Source: Ruminococcus sp. UBA4350 (lineage in GTDB: Bacteria; Bacillota; Clostridia; Oscillospirales; Ruminococcaceae). Taken from it: a DNA stretch of 8,705 nt. The position numbers and the translations under genes are program-made. The notes below the pieces were generated by a model. That model was not told where the DNA came from. It saw only the letters and a list, made by a program, of their open reading frames with translations, and did not search any database. Below are positions 1-6,322 of the stretch, one piece after another. The stretch's first letter is position 1; each line of letters begins with the position of its first letter. The DNA is taken from contig DGSY01000198.1 of NCBI GenBank assembly GCA_002394125.1, positions 1 to 8,705 on the forward strand, read 5' to 3'.

Positions 1-37
1 CCTGCTGCGGGTAGCCCTGCTGCGGATAGCCCTGCTG
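1..37. repeat. 15-bp tandem repeat inside the zinc-ribbon gene
   Basis: Units start at 1, 16 and 31. The first two 15-base units (CCTGCTGCGGGTAGC and CCTGCTGCGGATAGC) differ by one base; the third keeps only CCTGCTG before it degenerates. On the minus strand each unit encodes GYPQQ. The array touches the window edge and may continue, so copy number is unknown. In-frame 15-bp repeats can vary in number between strains without a frameshift. Confidence 0.8.
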
Positions 38-181
38 ATAATCCGGCTGCGGCGCGGCTGCCTGCGCAGCGAACGGAGATGCCTCCGGCGCCGGCTGAAT
101 CTGCGGGATCGGCTTGCCGCAGTAGGGGCAGCTCGTCACCTGTTCTTCGAGTTGTGCATTGCAGTTCTGACACTGTATCAT
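1..181 (-). CDS. Zinc-ribbon protein with GYPQQ repeats, N-terminal part only
   Basis: The first 60 codons of a minus-strand gene are visible; the rest lies beyond base 1. The protein begins MIQCQNCNAQLEEQ and has two CxxC pairs (Cys4/Cys7 and Cys18/Cys21, the latter in SCPYCGKPIP). This is the usual layout of a small zinc-ribbon that holds one zinc ion. A Pro/Ala-rich linker follows (about residues 26-47), then a Gln/Tyr/Pro/Gly tract with repeated GYPQQ units that runs off the edge. Many Firmicutes proteins put such a ribbon in front of a low-complexity linker and then membrane segments or a DUF, but none of that can be seen here, so no function is assigned. The ATG at 179-181 has an AAAGG ribosome site about 9 bases upstream. 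It starts 26 bp after the tmcAL stop on the same strand, so the two are probably cotranscribed. Confidence 0.75.
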   Translation of the reverse strand, partial: MIQCQNCNAQLEEQVTSCPYCGKPIPQIQPAPEASPFAAQAAAPQPDYQQGYPQQGYPQQ

Positions 182-207
182 GATTGATTCCTTTCGGTTC
201 GGCTGTG

Positions 208-1398
208 TTATTTGATGAGTCCGATCATTTGTTTATAGTCTGCGTCTGCCGGCTGAATGGTGCGCTGCGCGAGAGAATAGACCGCCGTGGCGCGCGCCTC
301 CAGATCGGAGCATTCCTTGCAGGCGCCGCCGAGCTCCGCGAGCTTTGCGAGCGAGGTCGCATAGGGGAGCGTTGTTCCGGCCTGCTTTGCTGCGGAGAGG
401 ATATCCCTGCCGCGCTCGGAGAGTGCGAGAATGCGGCCGTAGGGCGGCGGCGCATCGGTATCCTTCGGCTGAATGCCGATCAGCAGATCGAGCAGGATGC
501 GCCGGATCCGCGCCATTGTGTAGCGCTTGCTCTTCATCGCAAGCAGCATGGATTCGAGCGAGGTCTCATTTCTTGCGGAGAGGATCTTGTTTTCGAGCCC
601 CTGACCGACCTCCGGCAGTCCGGAGATCTCATCGGCGGATGCCGTGCGGAGCTTATAGAGCAGGATGCGCTCCAGATGCTCGAATCTTGCGACCATGCCC
701 GCTGCTGCGCAGGCGCTGATCGCCTCGGAGGAATCCTCCGGCACGAGGTCGTCGTAATCGTCGGTCTGGCTTTCCATGAGCTGCCGGATCAGCGATGCAC
801 TGGCGATTTTTCCGGTCGGCATCATGGCATCATGCAGCTCGTTCCGCTTGACGGTGAACGGCTGAATCTTCAGCTTGACGGCGATCATCGCCTTCAGATA
901 TTCGATCGCGAGGGTATTGTTCGGCTGACCGAACAGCCTTCCGATCTCGTCACCGTAATTCTGCCGGACGAGGATCTGGAGCGCCTTCGGATACGAATTG
1001 CCGAGCTTCATCAGATCCTCAAGCTCCGGCATCCGCGCACAGGCATAGCTTGCCTTGACAGCGGCCGTCAGCAGAGAGAGGTCGCCGCATTCGCTTCCGA
1101 AGGAAAGCTCATCGACGCAGCCGAGTCCCTTGAGGATATACATGGCACCCTTGGCATAGGTTTCAGCGGAGCTGAGACAGTAGGCAACCGGCAGCTCAAT
1201 GACAAGATCAACGCCGCAGCGGACAGCCGCCTTTGCGCGTTCAAATTTGTTGATGACCGCGACATCGCCGCGCTGCACGAAATTGCCGCTCATGACCGCG
1301 ACAATATGCGTAGCGCCGTTTTTTCTGGTCTCATTGATGTGATAGAGATGCCCATTGTGGAATGGATTGTATTCGCAAATGATCCCGCTGATCTTCAC
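208..1398 (-). CDS. tmcAL: tRNA(Met) cytidine acetate ligase (YlbM/TmcAL family)
   Basis: This 396-residue cytoplasmic enzyme matches the YlbM/TmcAL family (about 400-415 residues). Family members use ATP to activate acetate as acetyl-AMP and transfer it to the wobble cytidine (C34) of elongator tRNA-Met, giving ac4C. The N-terminal nucleotidyltransferase fold starts CEYNPFHNGH, with the HxGH nucleotide-binding motif at His14-His17. MSGNFVQRG (residues 36-44), the block KFERAKAAVRCGVDLVIELP (51-70), the ASASLIR motif (199-205) and the late KRYTMARIRRILL block (291-303) are all typical. It starts with GTG at 1396-1398; AAGGGAG (1407-1413) lies 8 bases upstream and the next internal Met is residue 36, so this start is well supported. 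It is divergent from ackA. No good promoter was found; TAGAAT (minus strand, 1437-1442) is a weak -10 candidate. Family assignment is firm; the tRNA reaction is known from family members. Confidence 0.93.
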   Translation of the reverse strand: MKISGIICEYNPFHNGHLYHINETRKNGATHIVAVMSGNFVQRGDVAVINKFERAKAAVRCGVDLVIELPVAYCLSSAETYAKGAMYILKGLGCVDELSFGSECGDLSLLTAAVKASYACARMPELEDLMKLGNSYPKALQILVRQNYGDEIGRLFGQPNNTLAIEYLKAMIAVKLKIQPFTVKRNELHDAMMPTGKIASASLIRQLMESQTDDYDDLVPEDSSEAISACAAAGMVARFEHLERILLYKLRTASADEISGLPEVGQGLENKILSARNETSLESMLLAMKSKRYTMARIRRILLDLLIGIQPKDTDAPPPYGRILALSERGRDILSAAKQAGTTLPYATSLAKLAELGGACKECSDLEARATAVYSLAQRTIQPADADYKQMIGLIK

Positions 1399-1406
1399 TG
1401 AAAAGA

Positions 1407-1413
1407 CTCCCTT
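1407..1413 (-). promoter_or_regulatory. Ribosome binding site of tmcAL (supports the GTG start)
   Basis: The minus strand reads AAGGGAG, 8 bases before GTG at 1396-1398. There is no ATG nearby in frame, so this site fixes the unusual start codon. Confidence 0.8.
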
Positions 1414-1448
1414 CTGCCAAGATATCTGATATTGTCATTCTATTTACT

Positions 1449-1608
1449 ATTGATGTACCAATTAAATCTTGAAGAATAGATGCGCAGGATTTTTGTCGTG
1501 AGACAAGGCAGAAAGCCGCCGCCTTGCTGACGCAAGGCAAGGATTTCTAACGCAGTATCACGGCAAAAAGACAAGCAGATATCTTCAAGAGATAGTTGGG
1601 ACATCAAT
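1449..1608. repeat. 160-bp near-palindromic, MITE-like element
   Basis: The two halves are imperfect inverted copies of each other across the whole length. The ends are ATTGATGT (1449-1456) and ACATCAAT (1601-1608). Further in, TCTTGAAGA (1467-1475) pairs with TCTTCAAGA (1582-1590), TTTTTG (1490-1495) with CAAAAA (1564-1569), CGTGA (1497-1501) with TCACG (1558-1562), AGAAA (1510-1514) with TTTCT (1544-1548), and GCCTTGC (1521-1527) with GCAAGGC (1532-1538) around a TGAC loop. All pairs share the same centre within two bases, so this is one long fold-back. It has no reading frame of note. It resembles a miniature inverted-repeat element or a long structured RNA. A clear target-site duplication was not seen, so mobility is inferred. 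Confidence 0.75.
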
Positions 1609-1617
1609 TAATTCAGG

Positions 1618-1667
1618 CCGGCAGGCGAAGCAAACCGCCCTGCACGGCGTTTTTTGCGTCCTGCCGG
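1618..1667. other. Nested hairpin upstream of the ackA promoter
   Basis: CCGGCAGG (1618-1625) is an exact inverted copy of CCTGCCGG (1660-1667). Inside, CGCC (1636-1639) pairs with GGCG (1646-1649) and is followed by six T (1650-1655). The inner stem with its T run looks like a small plus-strand terminator, but no plus-strand gene precedes it. It may be a leftover terminator, the end of an unseen small RNA, or a protein-binding palindrome. The rest of the gap between 1668 and 1741 is AT-rich and shows nothing clear. Confidence 0.4.
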
Positions 1668-1741
1668 AAAAATATCCAAATCATTTTCACGATTCGCCGT
1701 CAAATTCTGCGGGAAGATTTCGCTTTTTTTGCGCAAACCCC

Positions 1742-1770
1742 TTGAATATGCGGCCGTTTTCGTGTATAAT
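1742..1770 (+). promoter_or_regulatory. Promoter of ackA
   Basis: TTGAAT (1742-1747) and TATAAT (1765-1770) are separated by 17 bases, a near-consensus sigma-A type promoter. Transcription should start near 1777, giving a leader of about 70 bases. Confidence 0.8.
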
Positions 1771-1788
1771 GTTGCTATGGATCGCCCG

Positions 1789-1809
1789 CTGCCGGAGTTC
1801 TGACGGCAG
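1789..1809 (+). promoter_or_regulatory. Hairpin in the ackA leader
   Basis: CTGCCG (1789-1794) pairs with CGGCAG (1804-1809) around a 9-base loop in the predicted 5' leader. It has no T run and lies about 30 bases before the ribosome site. It could stabilise the messenger RNA; no known riboswitch class is recognised. Confidence 0.35.
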
Positions 1810-1848
1810 GCATCTGACGAATCATTTATTTGAAAGGATGTAGTTTTT

Positions 1849-3048
1849 ATGTTAATTCTCGTAGTCAACGCAGGCAGCTCCTCGCTGAAGTATCAGCTCA
1901 TCAATATGGACGATGAGAGCGTGCTGGCAAAGGGCAACTGCGACCGCATCGGTATTGACGGCCATGTCTCTCACAAGACTGCCGACGGCAGAAGCGTGGA
2001 TGCAGATGTCAATTTCCCGACGCATACCGAGGCATTCGAGAAGCTCGTTGAGGTTCTGACCACCGGTGATGCGGCTGTCATCAAGTCGATGGACGAGATC
2101 TCCGCAGTCGGTCACCGCATCGTTCAGGGCGCTGAGGTCTTCGATAAGCCCTGCCTCGTGACGCCGGAGGTCATTGACAAGATCGACGAGCTGCGCGAGC
2201 TTGCACCGGTACATAACCATGCACACGCACTTGCACTCCGCGCCTGCACCGCCGTGATCCCGAAGACCACCCCGCAGGTCGTTGTGTTCGATACCGCATT
2301 CCATCAGACCATGCCGCCGAAGGCATATATGTTCGCGCTGCCCTACGAGGACTATGAGAAGTATCATGTCCGCAAGTACGGCTTCCACGGCACATCCCAC
2401 CGCTTTGTTTCCGCTGCGCTTGCAAAGGCAATGGGCAGAGATATCAAGGATCTGAAGATCGTCTCCTGCCACCTCGGCAACGGCTCCTCGATCACTGCGG
2501 TGAAGGGCGGCAAGTGCATCGACACCTCGATGGGCTTCACCCCGCTGGACGGCATTCTCATGGGCACCCGCTGCGGCGCTGTCGATCCGTCTGCCGTGAC
2601 CTTCGTTGCGGACAAGCACGGCTTTACGCCGGATGAGATGAGCCAGTACATGAACAAGAAGTCCGGCTTCCTCGGCATCTCCGGCATCTCCTCGGATAAC
2701 CGCGAGATCACTGCCGCTGCCGAAAAGGGCGACAAGCGCGCACTGCTGGCAAGCGAGATGCTCGCATATCAGATCCAGCGCTACATCGGCGCATACACTG
2801 CTGCGATGAACGGCGTGGATGCAGTTCTGTTCACGGGCGGCATCGGCGAGAATTCGTGGGAGGTCCGCGAGCGCGTCTGCGAGAATATGGAATACTTCGG
2901 CATCAAGATCGACAAGGAGCTGAACAAGCAGAGCCGCGGCAAGCTGGTCAAGCTCTCCCTGCCGGAATCGAAGACCGAGGTCTGGGTTGTTCCGACGAAC
3001 GAGGAGCTGCTGATCGCAAGAGATACCCTTGCACTGATCTCCAAGTAA
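1849..3048 (+). CDS. ackA: Acetate kinase
   Basis: Cytoplasmic enzyme that interconverts acetate + ATP and acetyl phosphate + ADP. In fermenters it usually runs toward ATP and acetate, after phosphotransacetylase. The 399 residues match the family length of about 400. Visible family features are NAGSSSLKY at 7-15 (Asn7), VGHRIVQG with Arg90, VFDTAFH with the catalytic Asp148, KYGFHGTSHR with His180, CHLGNGSS (207-214), MGTRCGAVDP with Arg241, FTGGIGENS (328-336) and the magnesium-binding VPTNEE near the end (Glu385). All expected active-site residues are present. The ATG at 1849 follows GAAAGGATG by a few bases and fits the start of the family (MLILVVNAGSS). It has its own promoter (1742-1770) and terminator (3083-3122). 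No pta gene lies in the window. It is divergent from tmcAL, whose product also activates acetate. Confidence 0.98.
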   Translation: MLILVVNAGSSSLKYQLINMDDESVLAKGNCDRIGIDGHVSHKTADGRSVDADVNFPTHTEAFEKLVEVLTTGDAAVIKSMDEISAVGHRIVQGAEVFDKPCLVTPEVIDKIDELRELAPVHNHAHALALRACTAVIPKTTPQVVVFDTAFHQTMPPKAYMFALPYEDYEKYHVRKYGFHGTSHRFVSAALAKAMGRDIKDLKIVSCHLGNGSSITAVKGGKCIDTSMGFTPLDGILMGTRCGAVDPSAVTFVADKHGFTPDEMSQYMNKKSGFLGISGISSDNREITAAAEKGDKRALLASEMLAYQIQRYIGAYTAAMNGVDAVLFTGGIGENSWEVRERVCENMEYFGIKIDKELNKQSRGKLVKLSLPESKTEVWVVPTNEELLIARDTLALISK

Positions 3049-3082
3049 TCCGCGGCAGAACGCTTATATATATTATATCACG

Positions 3083-3122
3083 CAGCAGCCCGAAAATGCA
3101 AGGGCTTTCGGGTTGCTGTTTT
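3083..3122 (+). terminator. Rho-independent terminator of ackA
   Basis: CAGCAGCCCGAAA (3083-3095) pairs over 13 positions (one G-U) with TTTCGGGTTGCTG (3106-3118), with a 10-base loop and then TTTT. It lies 34 bases after the ackA stop. The other strand has no U run after the stem, so it acts on plus-strand transcription. Confidence 0.9.
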
Positions 3123-3144
3123 ATACAAAAATATCTGTTGATTT

Positions 3145-3172
3145 TTGACAGATCAGAGTGTGGAAAAACAAT
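3145..3172 (+). promoter_or_regulatory. Possible promoter of the cdd cluster
   Basis: TTGACA (3145-3150) is a perfect -35, but the best -10 after 16 bases is AACAAT (3167-3172), matching only four of six positions. The start site would fall close to the ribosome site. A promoter is expected here because the ackA terminator is just upstream; the exact -10 is uncertain. Confidence 0.4.
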
Positions 3173-3191
3173 TTGAACGGAGGCGTGTAAA

Positions 3192-3776
3192 ATGCCGAAT
3201 GTATTTGATAATATCAGGGATTTTCTGTTCCGTGATGAGGACGACGGCGAGGATGATTTCGAGCTTCCGCTCGACGAGAGCGGCAAGCTGATCCGTCCGA
3301 TGGGCAAGGTGCGGCGTGTCCGGCACAGCTTCCGCACGCACAGCACCGGACAGCATCCCTCAAATCCGCAGCCGACCTCGCTCTTTGATGTGCTGCCGCT
3401 GGATGATGAGGCGCGTGCGCTTCTGATGATCGCAAAGGCAGTGCGCGAGCAGGCATATGCGAAATATTCGCAGTTTCATGTCGGCGCGGCACTTGCGGCG
3501 AAATCCGGCAAGGTCTATGCGGGCGTGAATATCGAGAATGCGTCCTATCCGGCAGGCATCTGTGCGGAGCGCTCGGCATTCGCGGCGGCGATCACGGCAG
3601 GGGAGCGCGAATTCTCTGCGCTGGCGATCGTCGGCGGCGATCCGGATGTTCCCTGCTATCCCTGCGGCATCTGCCGGCAGTTCATCGCAGAATTCTGCCC
3701 TGCGGATTTTCCGGTCATCCTGTCTGACGGCATTTACGCGCTCGGCGGCCTGCTGCCGCACGGCTTTGAGCTGTGA
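3192..3776 (+). CDS. cdd: Cytidine deaminase with N-terminal extension
   Basis: Zinc enzyme of pyrimidine salvage that deaminates cytidine and deoxycytidine to uridine and deoxyuridine in the cytoplasm. The catalytic domain covers about residues 66-194: KYSQFHVGAALAA (91-103), NIENASYPAGICAERSA (113-129) with zinc ligand Cys124 and catalytic Glu126, and PCGICRQFI (157-165) with zinc ligands Cys158 and Cys161. It ends LLPHGFEL, as usual for the family. Normal homologues have about 130-140 residues; this one has 194. The extra first 65 residues hold an acidic run (RDEDDGEDDFELPLDES, 14-30), then a basic run (KVRRVRHSFRTH, 39-50) and a Pro/Ser/Gln linker. The ATG at 3192 has GGAGG (3179-3183) 8 bases upstream, so the extension looks genuinely translated. 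The stop overlaps a possible GTG start of the next gene, suggesting one operon. Confidence 0.93.
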   Translation: MPNVFDNIRDFLFRDEDDGEDDFELPLDESGKLIRPMGKVRRVRHSFRTHSTGQHPSNPQPTSLFDVLPLDDEARALLMIAKAVREQAYAKYSQFHVGAALAAKSGKVYAGVNIENASYPAGICAERSAFAAAITAGEREFSALAIVGGDPDVPCYPCGICRQFIAEFCPADFPVILSDGIYALGGLLPHGFEL

Positions 3777-3793
3777 GGCGGGGGGGTAAGCCG

Positions 3794-5434
3794 ATGCGAA
3801 GATTCTTTGCATGGATGCTCGCGCTGCTGATGACGGTGCTTTGCTGCGGATGCGGCGAGGATGACAATACGGTCAAGGGCGCGGGCTATTCCTTTTCCTA
3901 TACGCTGGTCGGCAATCCGGATACGCTGGATCCGCAGCTTGCGGACAATGCCTCCGCAATGACCGTGCTGTGCAATCTCTTTGAGGGACTGCTTGTGCTG
4001 GATGCAGACGGCAAGCTGCAAAACGGCGGCGCGGAATCCTATGAGATCTCGGAGGATCAGCTGCGCTATACATTCAGGCTGCGGAAGGATTCCTTCTGGT
4101 ATCAGTCGCGCGCAGAGGACGGCGCATTCGGAAAAGAAGCGGCGGTTCCCGTGACCGCGCAGGATTATGTTTTTGCATTTCAGCGGCTGTTTTCATTTTC
4201 ATATGAAGCGCCGAACCGTGCGGCATTTGCCTGCATCAAGAATGCGCAGAAGATCATGGATCACGGCCTTGCGCCGTCGAATATCGGCGTCCGCGCCCTT
4301 TCGGATTATGAGCTGGAATTTGAGCTGGATTATCCGAACAACGGCTTCCTGCTGCTGCTGACCTCCTGCGCGGCGATGCCCTGCAATGAGGCGTTCTTTG
4401 AAAGCACAAAGGGCAGATACGGTCTTGATGAGGATTCGGTCATCGGAAACGGCAGCTTTTCGCTTCAGCGCTGGCTCTATGATCCCTACGGCAAGTACAA
4501 TGTCATTCAGCTGACGCGCAATGTGCTGAATCATGAAACGCGCCGCGTGATGCCCTCCGAGGTGAATCTCTATATCGAGGAAACCGATGCGGATGCAGAG
4601 CGGATCTTCACGGCGGGCAATGCCGACTGCTATGTCACGACGCAGAACAGTCTGATCGGCAAGGCGGATTATCATGCAGAGAGCGATTACAGTCTGACGC
4701 TCGGACTGATCGCGAATCCGGAGTCGCATTTCGCGGATGAGAATGTGCTTTCCGCGCTTTCCCTGACGCTCGACCGGTCGCAGTATCCGGACGGCGGGAA
4801 TGATCTGAAGCCTGCATCCGGCATTCTGCCTCCTGCGGTCTCACTGCTGAATAAGAGCTGCCGTGAGCTGATCGCGGACAGCGCCTATCAGACCTACGAT
4901 CCGCCCGAGGCCGACCGCCTGTATCACAAGGCGATGCGGCGGCTGCTGATCTCCGAGCTGGAGGAGGGCAAGGTCATGGTCTGTGCGGGCATGATGGATT
5001 ATTCCGTTCTGCGGGCGGTCTTTGAGCTGTGGACAGCAGAGCTGGATCTGCATATGACCATTGAGGAAGTGCCGGAAAACGAATACGAATCGCGGCTGCA
5101 GAGCGGGGATTATATGCTCGCGCTCTACGGTATCAGCGGTGCATATCATGATGCAGCGGCCGTGCTGGAGCAGTTCATCACGGATCCGGTTCTGCATTGC
5201 AGCGGCAAATCGAAGGTGCGCGCTCTGCTCGAACGCGCTGCGGCTGTGCCGAATCTCTCCGATTCGGTGGAGCTTTACCGGCAGGCGGAAGCGGAAATTC
5301 TGGCCGATCACTGCTTTATCCCGCTGTTTTATAAGCAGCGTTATCTGATCTGCAAAAACGGCGTGAGCGATGTCGTATTCAATCCGTTCAGCGGACAGGT
5401 GCGCTTTACGGATGCTCGGTATTATGTGAGCTGA
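3794..5434 (+). CDS. ABC transporter substrate-binding lipoprotein, peptide type (SBP family 5)
   Basis: A 546-residue, OppA/DppA-like extracellular binding protein; the family captures peptides, nickel or related solutes for an ABC importer. The N-terminus MRRFFAWMLALLMTVLCCGC is a lipoprotein signal, with Cys20 (or 17/18) as the likely lipid anchor; the -3 residue is Cys, not the usual Leu. The mature start GYSFSYTLVGNPDTLDPQLA (31-50), then NLFEGLLVLDADGK and AESYEISEDQLRYTFRLR, are typical of family 5. The C-terminal part has YRQAEAEILADHCFIPLFYK, also typical. No permease or ATPase gene is nearby, so it is an orphan and its ligand is unknown. I chose ATG 3794, with a G-rich ribosome site at 3780-3786 just before it. 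A GTG at 3773 overlapping the cdd stop would add seven charged residues in front of the signal. It is 18 bp before xth. Confidence 0.87.
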   Translation: MRRFFAWMLALLMTVLCCGCGEDDNTVKGAGYSFSYTLVGNPDTLDPQLADNASAMTVLCNLFEGLLVLDADGKLQNGGAESYEISEDQLRYTFRLRKDSFWYQSRAEDGAFGKEAAVPVTAQDYVFAFQRLFSFSYEAPNRAAFACIKNAQKIMDHGLAPSNIGVRALSDYELEFELDYPNNGFLLLLTSCAAMPCNEAFFESTKGRYGLDEDSVIGNGSFSLQRWLYDPYGKYNVIQLTRNVLNHETRRVMPSEVNLYIEETDADAERIFTAGNADCYVTTQNSLIGKADYHAESDYSLTLGLIANPESHFADENVLSALSLTLDRSQYPDGGNDLKPASGILPPAVSLLNKSCRELIADSAYQTYDPPEADRLYHKAMRRLLISELEEGKVMVCAGMMDYSVLRAVFELWTAELDLHMTIEEVPENEYESRLQSGDYMLALYGISGAYHDAAAVLEQFITDPVLHCSGKSKVRALLERAAAVPNLSDSVELYRQAEAEILADHCFIPLFYKQRYLICKNGVSDVVFNPFSGQVRFTDARYYVS

Positions 5435-5452
5435 CAAACAAGGAGTATCAAA

Positions 5453-6214
5453 ATGCGTGCGGTAACATGGAATGTCAACGGGCTGCGTGCCTGTGAGAAA
5501 AAGGGCTTCGCGGAATTCTTTGCGGCGATCGGCGCGGATTTCTTCTGTATTCAGGAGACGAAGATGCAGGAGGATCAGCTCGGTCAGCTGAAATGGCAGC
5601 CGGACGGATATTTCGCCTATTGGAACAGCGCCGAGAAGAAGGGCTATTCCGGCACGGCTGTCTTTGCAAAAAAAGAGCCGCTTTCCGTGACAAAGGAAAT
5701 GACGGCGGGCGTCTCGAATGAGGGCAGAGTGCTGACGCTGGAATATCCGGCGTTTTATCTGGTCAATGCGTATGTGCCGAATGTTCGGCGCGATCTGGAG
5801 CGCATCCCGCTCCGCATGGAGTGGGAGGATGCGCTGCGTGCCCATCTGCTGGCGCTCGATCAGAAAAAGCCGGTGCTGTACTGCGGCGATCTGAATGTTG
5901 CGCATCAGCCGATTGACCTGAAAAACGCGAAGTCGAATGAGGGCAACGCGGGCTATACGCCGGAGGAGCGCGGGAAGATGACCGAGCTGCTCGCGGCGGG
6001 CTTCACGGATGCATTCCGGCATAAGTATCCCGACCGCACCGATGCCTATACATGGTGGAGCTACATGGGCAGGGCGCGGGAGAAGAATGTCGGCTGGCGC
6101 ATTGATTACTGGCTGATCTCCGGCCGCATCGCTGACCGCATTGAAGATGTGGTGATCCACAGCGATGTGATGGGCAGCGATCACTGCCCGCTGGAATTGC
6201 AGATCTCGCTTTGA
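5453..6214 (+). CDS. xth: Exodeoxyribonuclease III / AP endonuclease
   Basis: Cytoplasmic DNA repair enzyme of the ExoIII/ExoA class of the EEP superfamily. It cuts the backbone 5' of abasic sites in base excision repair and trims 3' blocked ends and strands. The length (253 residues) equals that of Bacillus ExoA (about 252). All key motifs are present: TWNVNGLRA (5-13, with Asn7), CIQETK (32-37) with metal-binding Glu35, VNAYVPN (104-110) with Tyr107, CGDLNVAH (144-151) with Asp146 and Asn148, GWRIDYWLIS (214-223) with Asp218, and GSDHCPL (241-247) with the catalytic pair Asp243/His244. The ATG at 5453 is preceded by AAGGAG (5440-5445) at 7 bases. It follows the lipoprotein gene by 18 bp and is probably the last gene of the cdd cluster, ending before the terminator at 6281-6315. 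Confidence 0.97.
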   Translation: MRAVTWNVNGLRACEKKGFAEFFAAIGADFFCIQETKMQEDQLGQLKWQPDGYFAYWNSAEKKGYSGTAVFAKKEPLSVTKEMTAGVSNEGRVLTLEYPAFYLVNAYVPNVRRDLERIPLRMEWEDALRAHLLALDQKKPVLYCGDLNVAHQPIDLKNAKSNEGNAGYTPEERGKMTELLAAGFTDAFRHKYPDRTDAYTWWSYMGRAREKNVGWRIDYWLISGRIADRIEDVVIHSDVMGSDHCPLELQISL

Positions 6215-6280
6215 CAAAAAGATACGCCGCCGTATTCCGCTCACAGGCAGAACGGCAGCGGCTTGATCCGATAGAAAGCA

Positions 6281-6315
6281 AAGCCCCGGAGCAGTTTGCG
6301 GCTGCTTCGGGGCTT
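6281..6315. terminator. Terminator between convergent xth and the GGDEF-like gene
   Basis: AAGCCCCGGAGCAG (6281-6294) pairs over 14 positions (one G-U) with CTGCTTCGGGGCTT (6302-6315) around a 7-base loop. It sits between two converging stop codons (6214 and 6323). The U tracts are weak: the minus strand continues TGCTTTCT and the plus strand GTGTATATT. It probably serves both directions, better for the minus-strand gene. Confidence 0.75.
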
Positions 6316-6322
6316 GTGTATA

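Noticed and set aside
184..1401. 405-codon open frame on the plus strand
   Set aside because: It lies fully opposite tmcAL, which has clear family motifs and a ribosome site. The antisense translation has no recognisable domain and comes from GC-rich third codon positions.
1771..1848. Riboswitch in the ackA leader
   Set aside because: Only one short hairpin is present, with no terminator alternative and no known aptamer motif.
1608..1868. 86-codon minus-strand frame upstream of ackA
   Set aside because: It overlaps the ackA promoter and start, has a low-complexity basic composition and no evident ribosome site; more likely noncoding.
3773..3793. GTG start for the lipoprotein gene overlapping the cdd stop
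   Set aside because: It would place MRRGGKP before the signal peptide; ATG 3794 has a G-rich ribosome site and gives a standard signal peptide length.
4841..6244. 467-codon open frame on the minus strand
   Set aside because: It is opposite the lipoprotein gene and xth, both well supported, and shows no motif.
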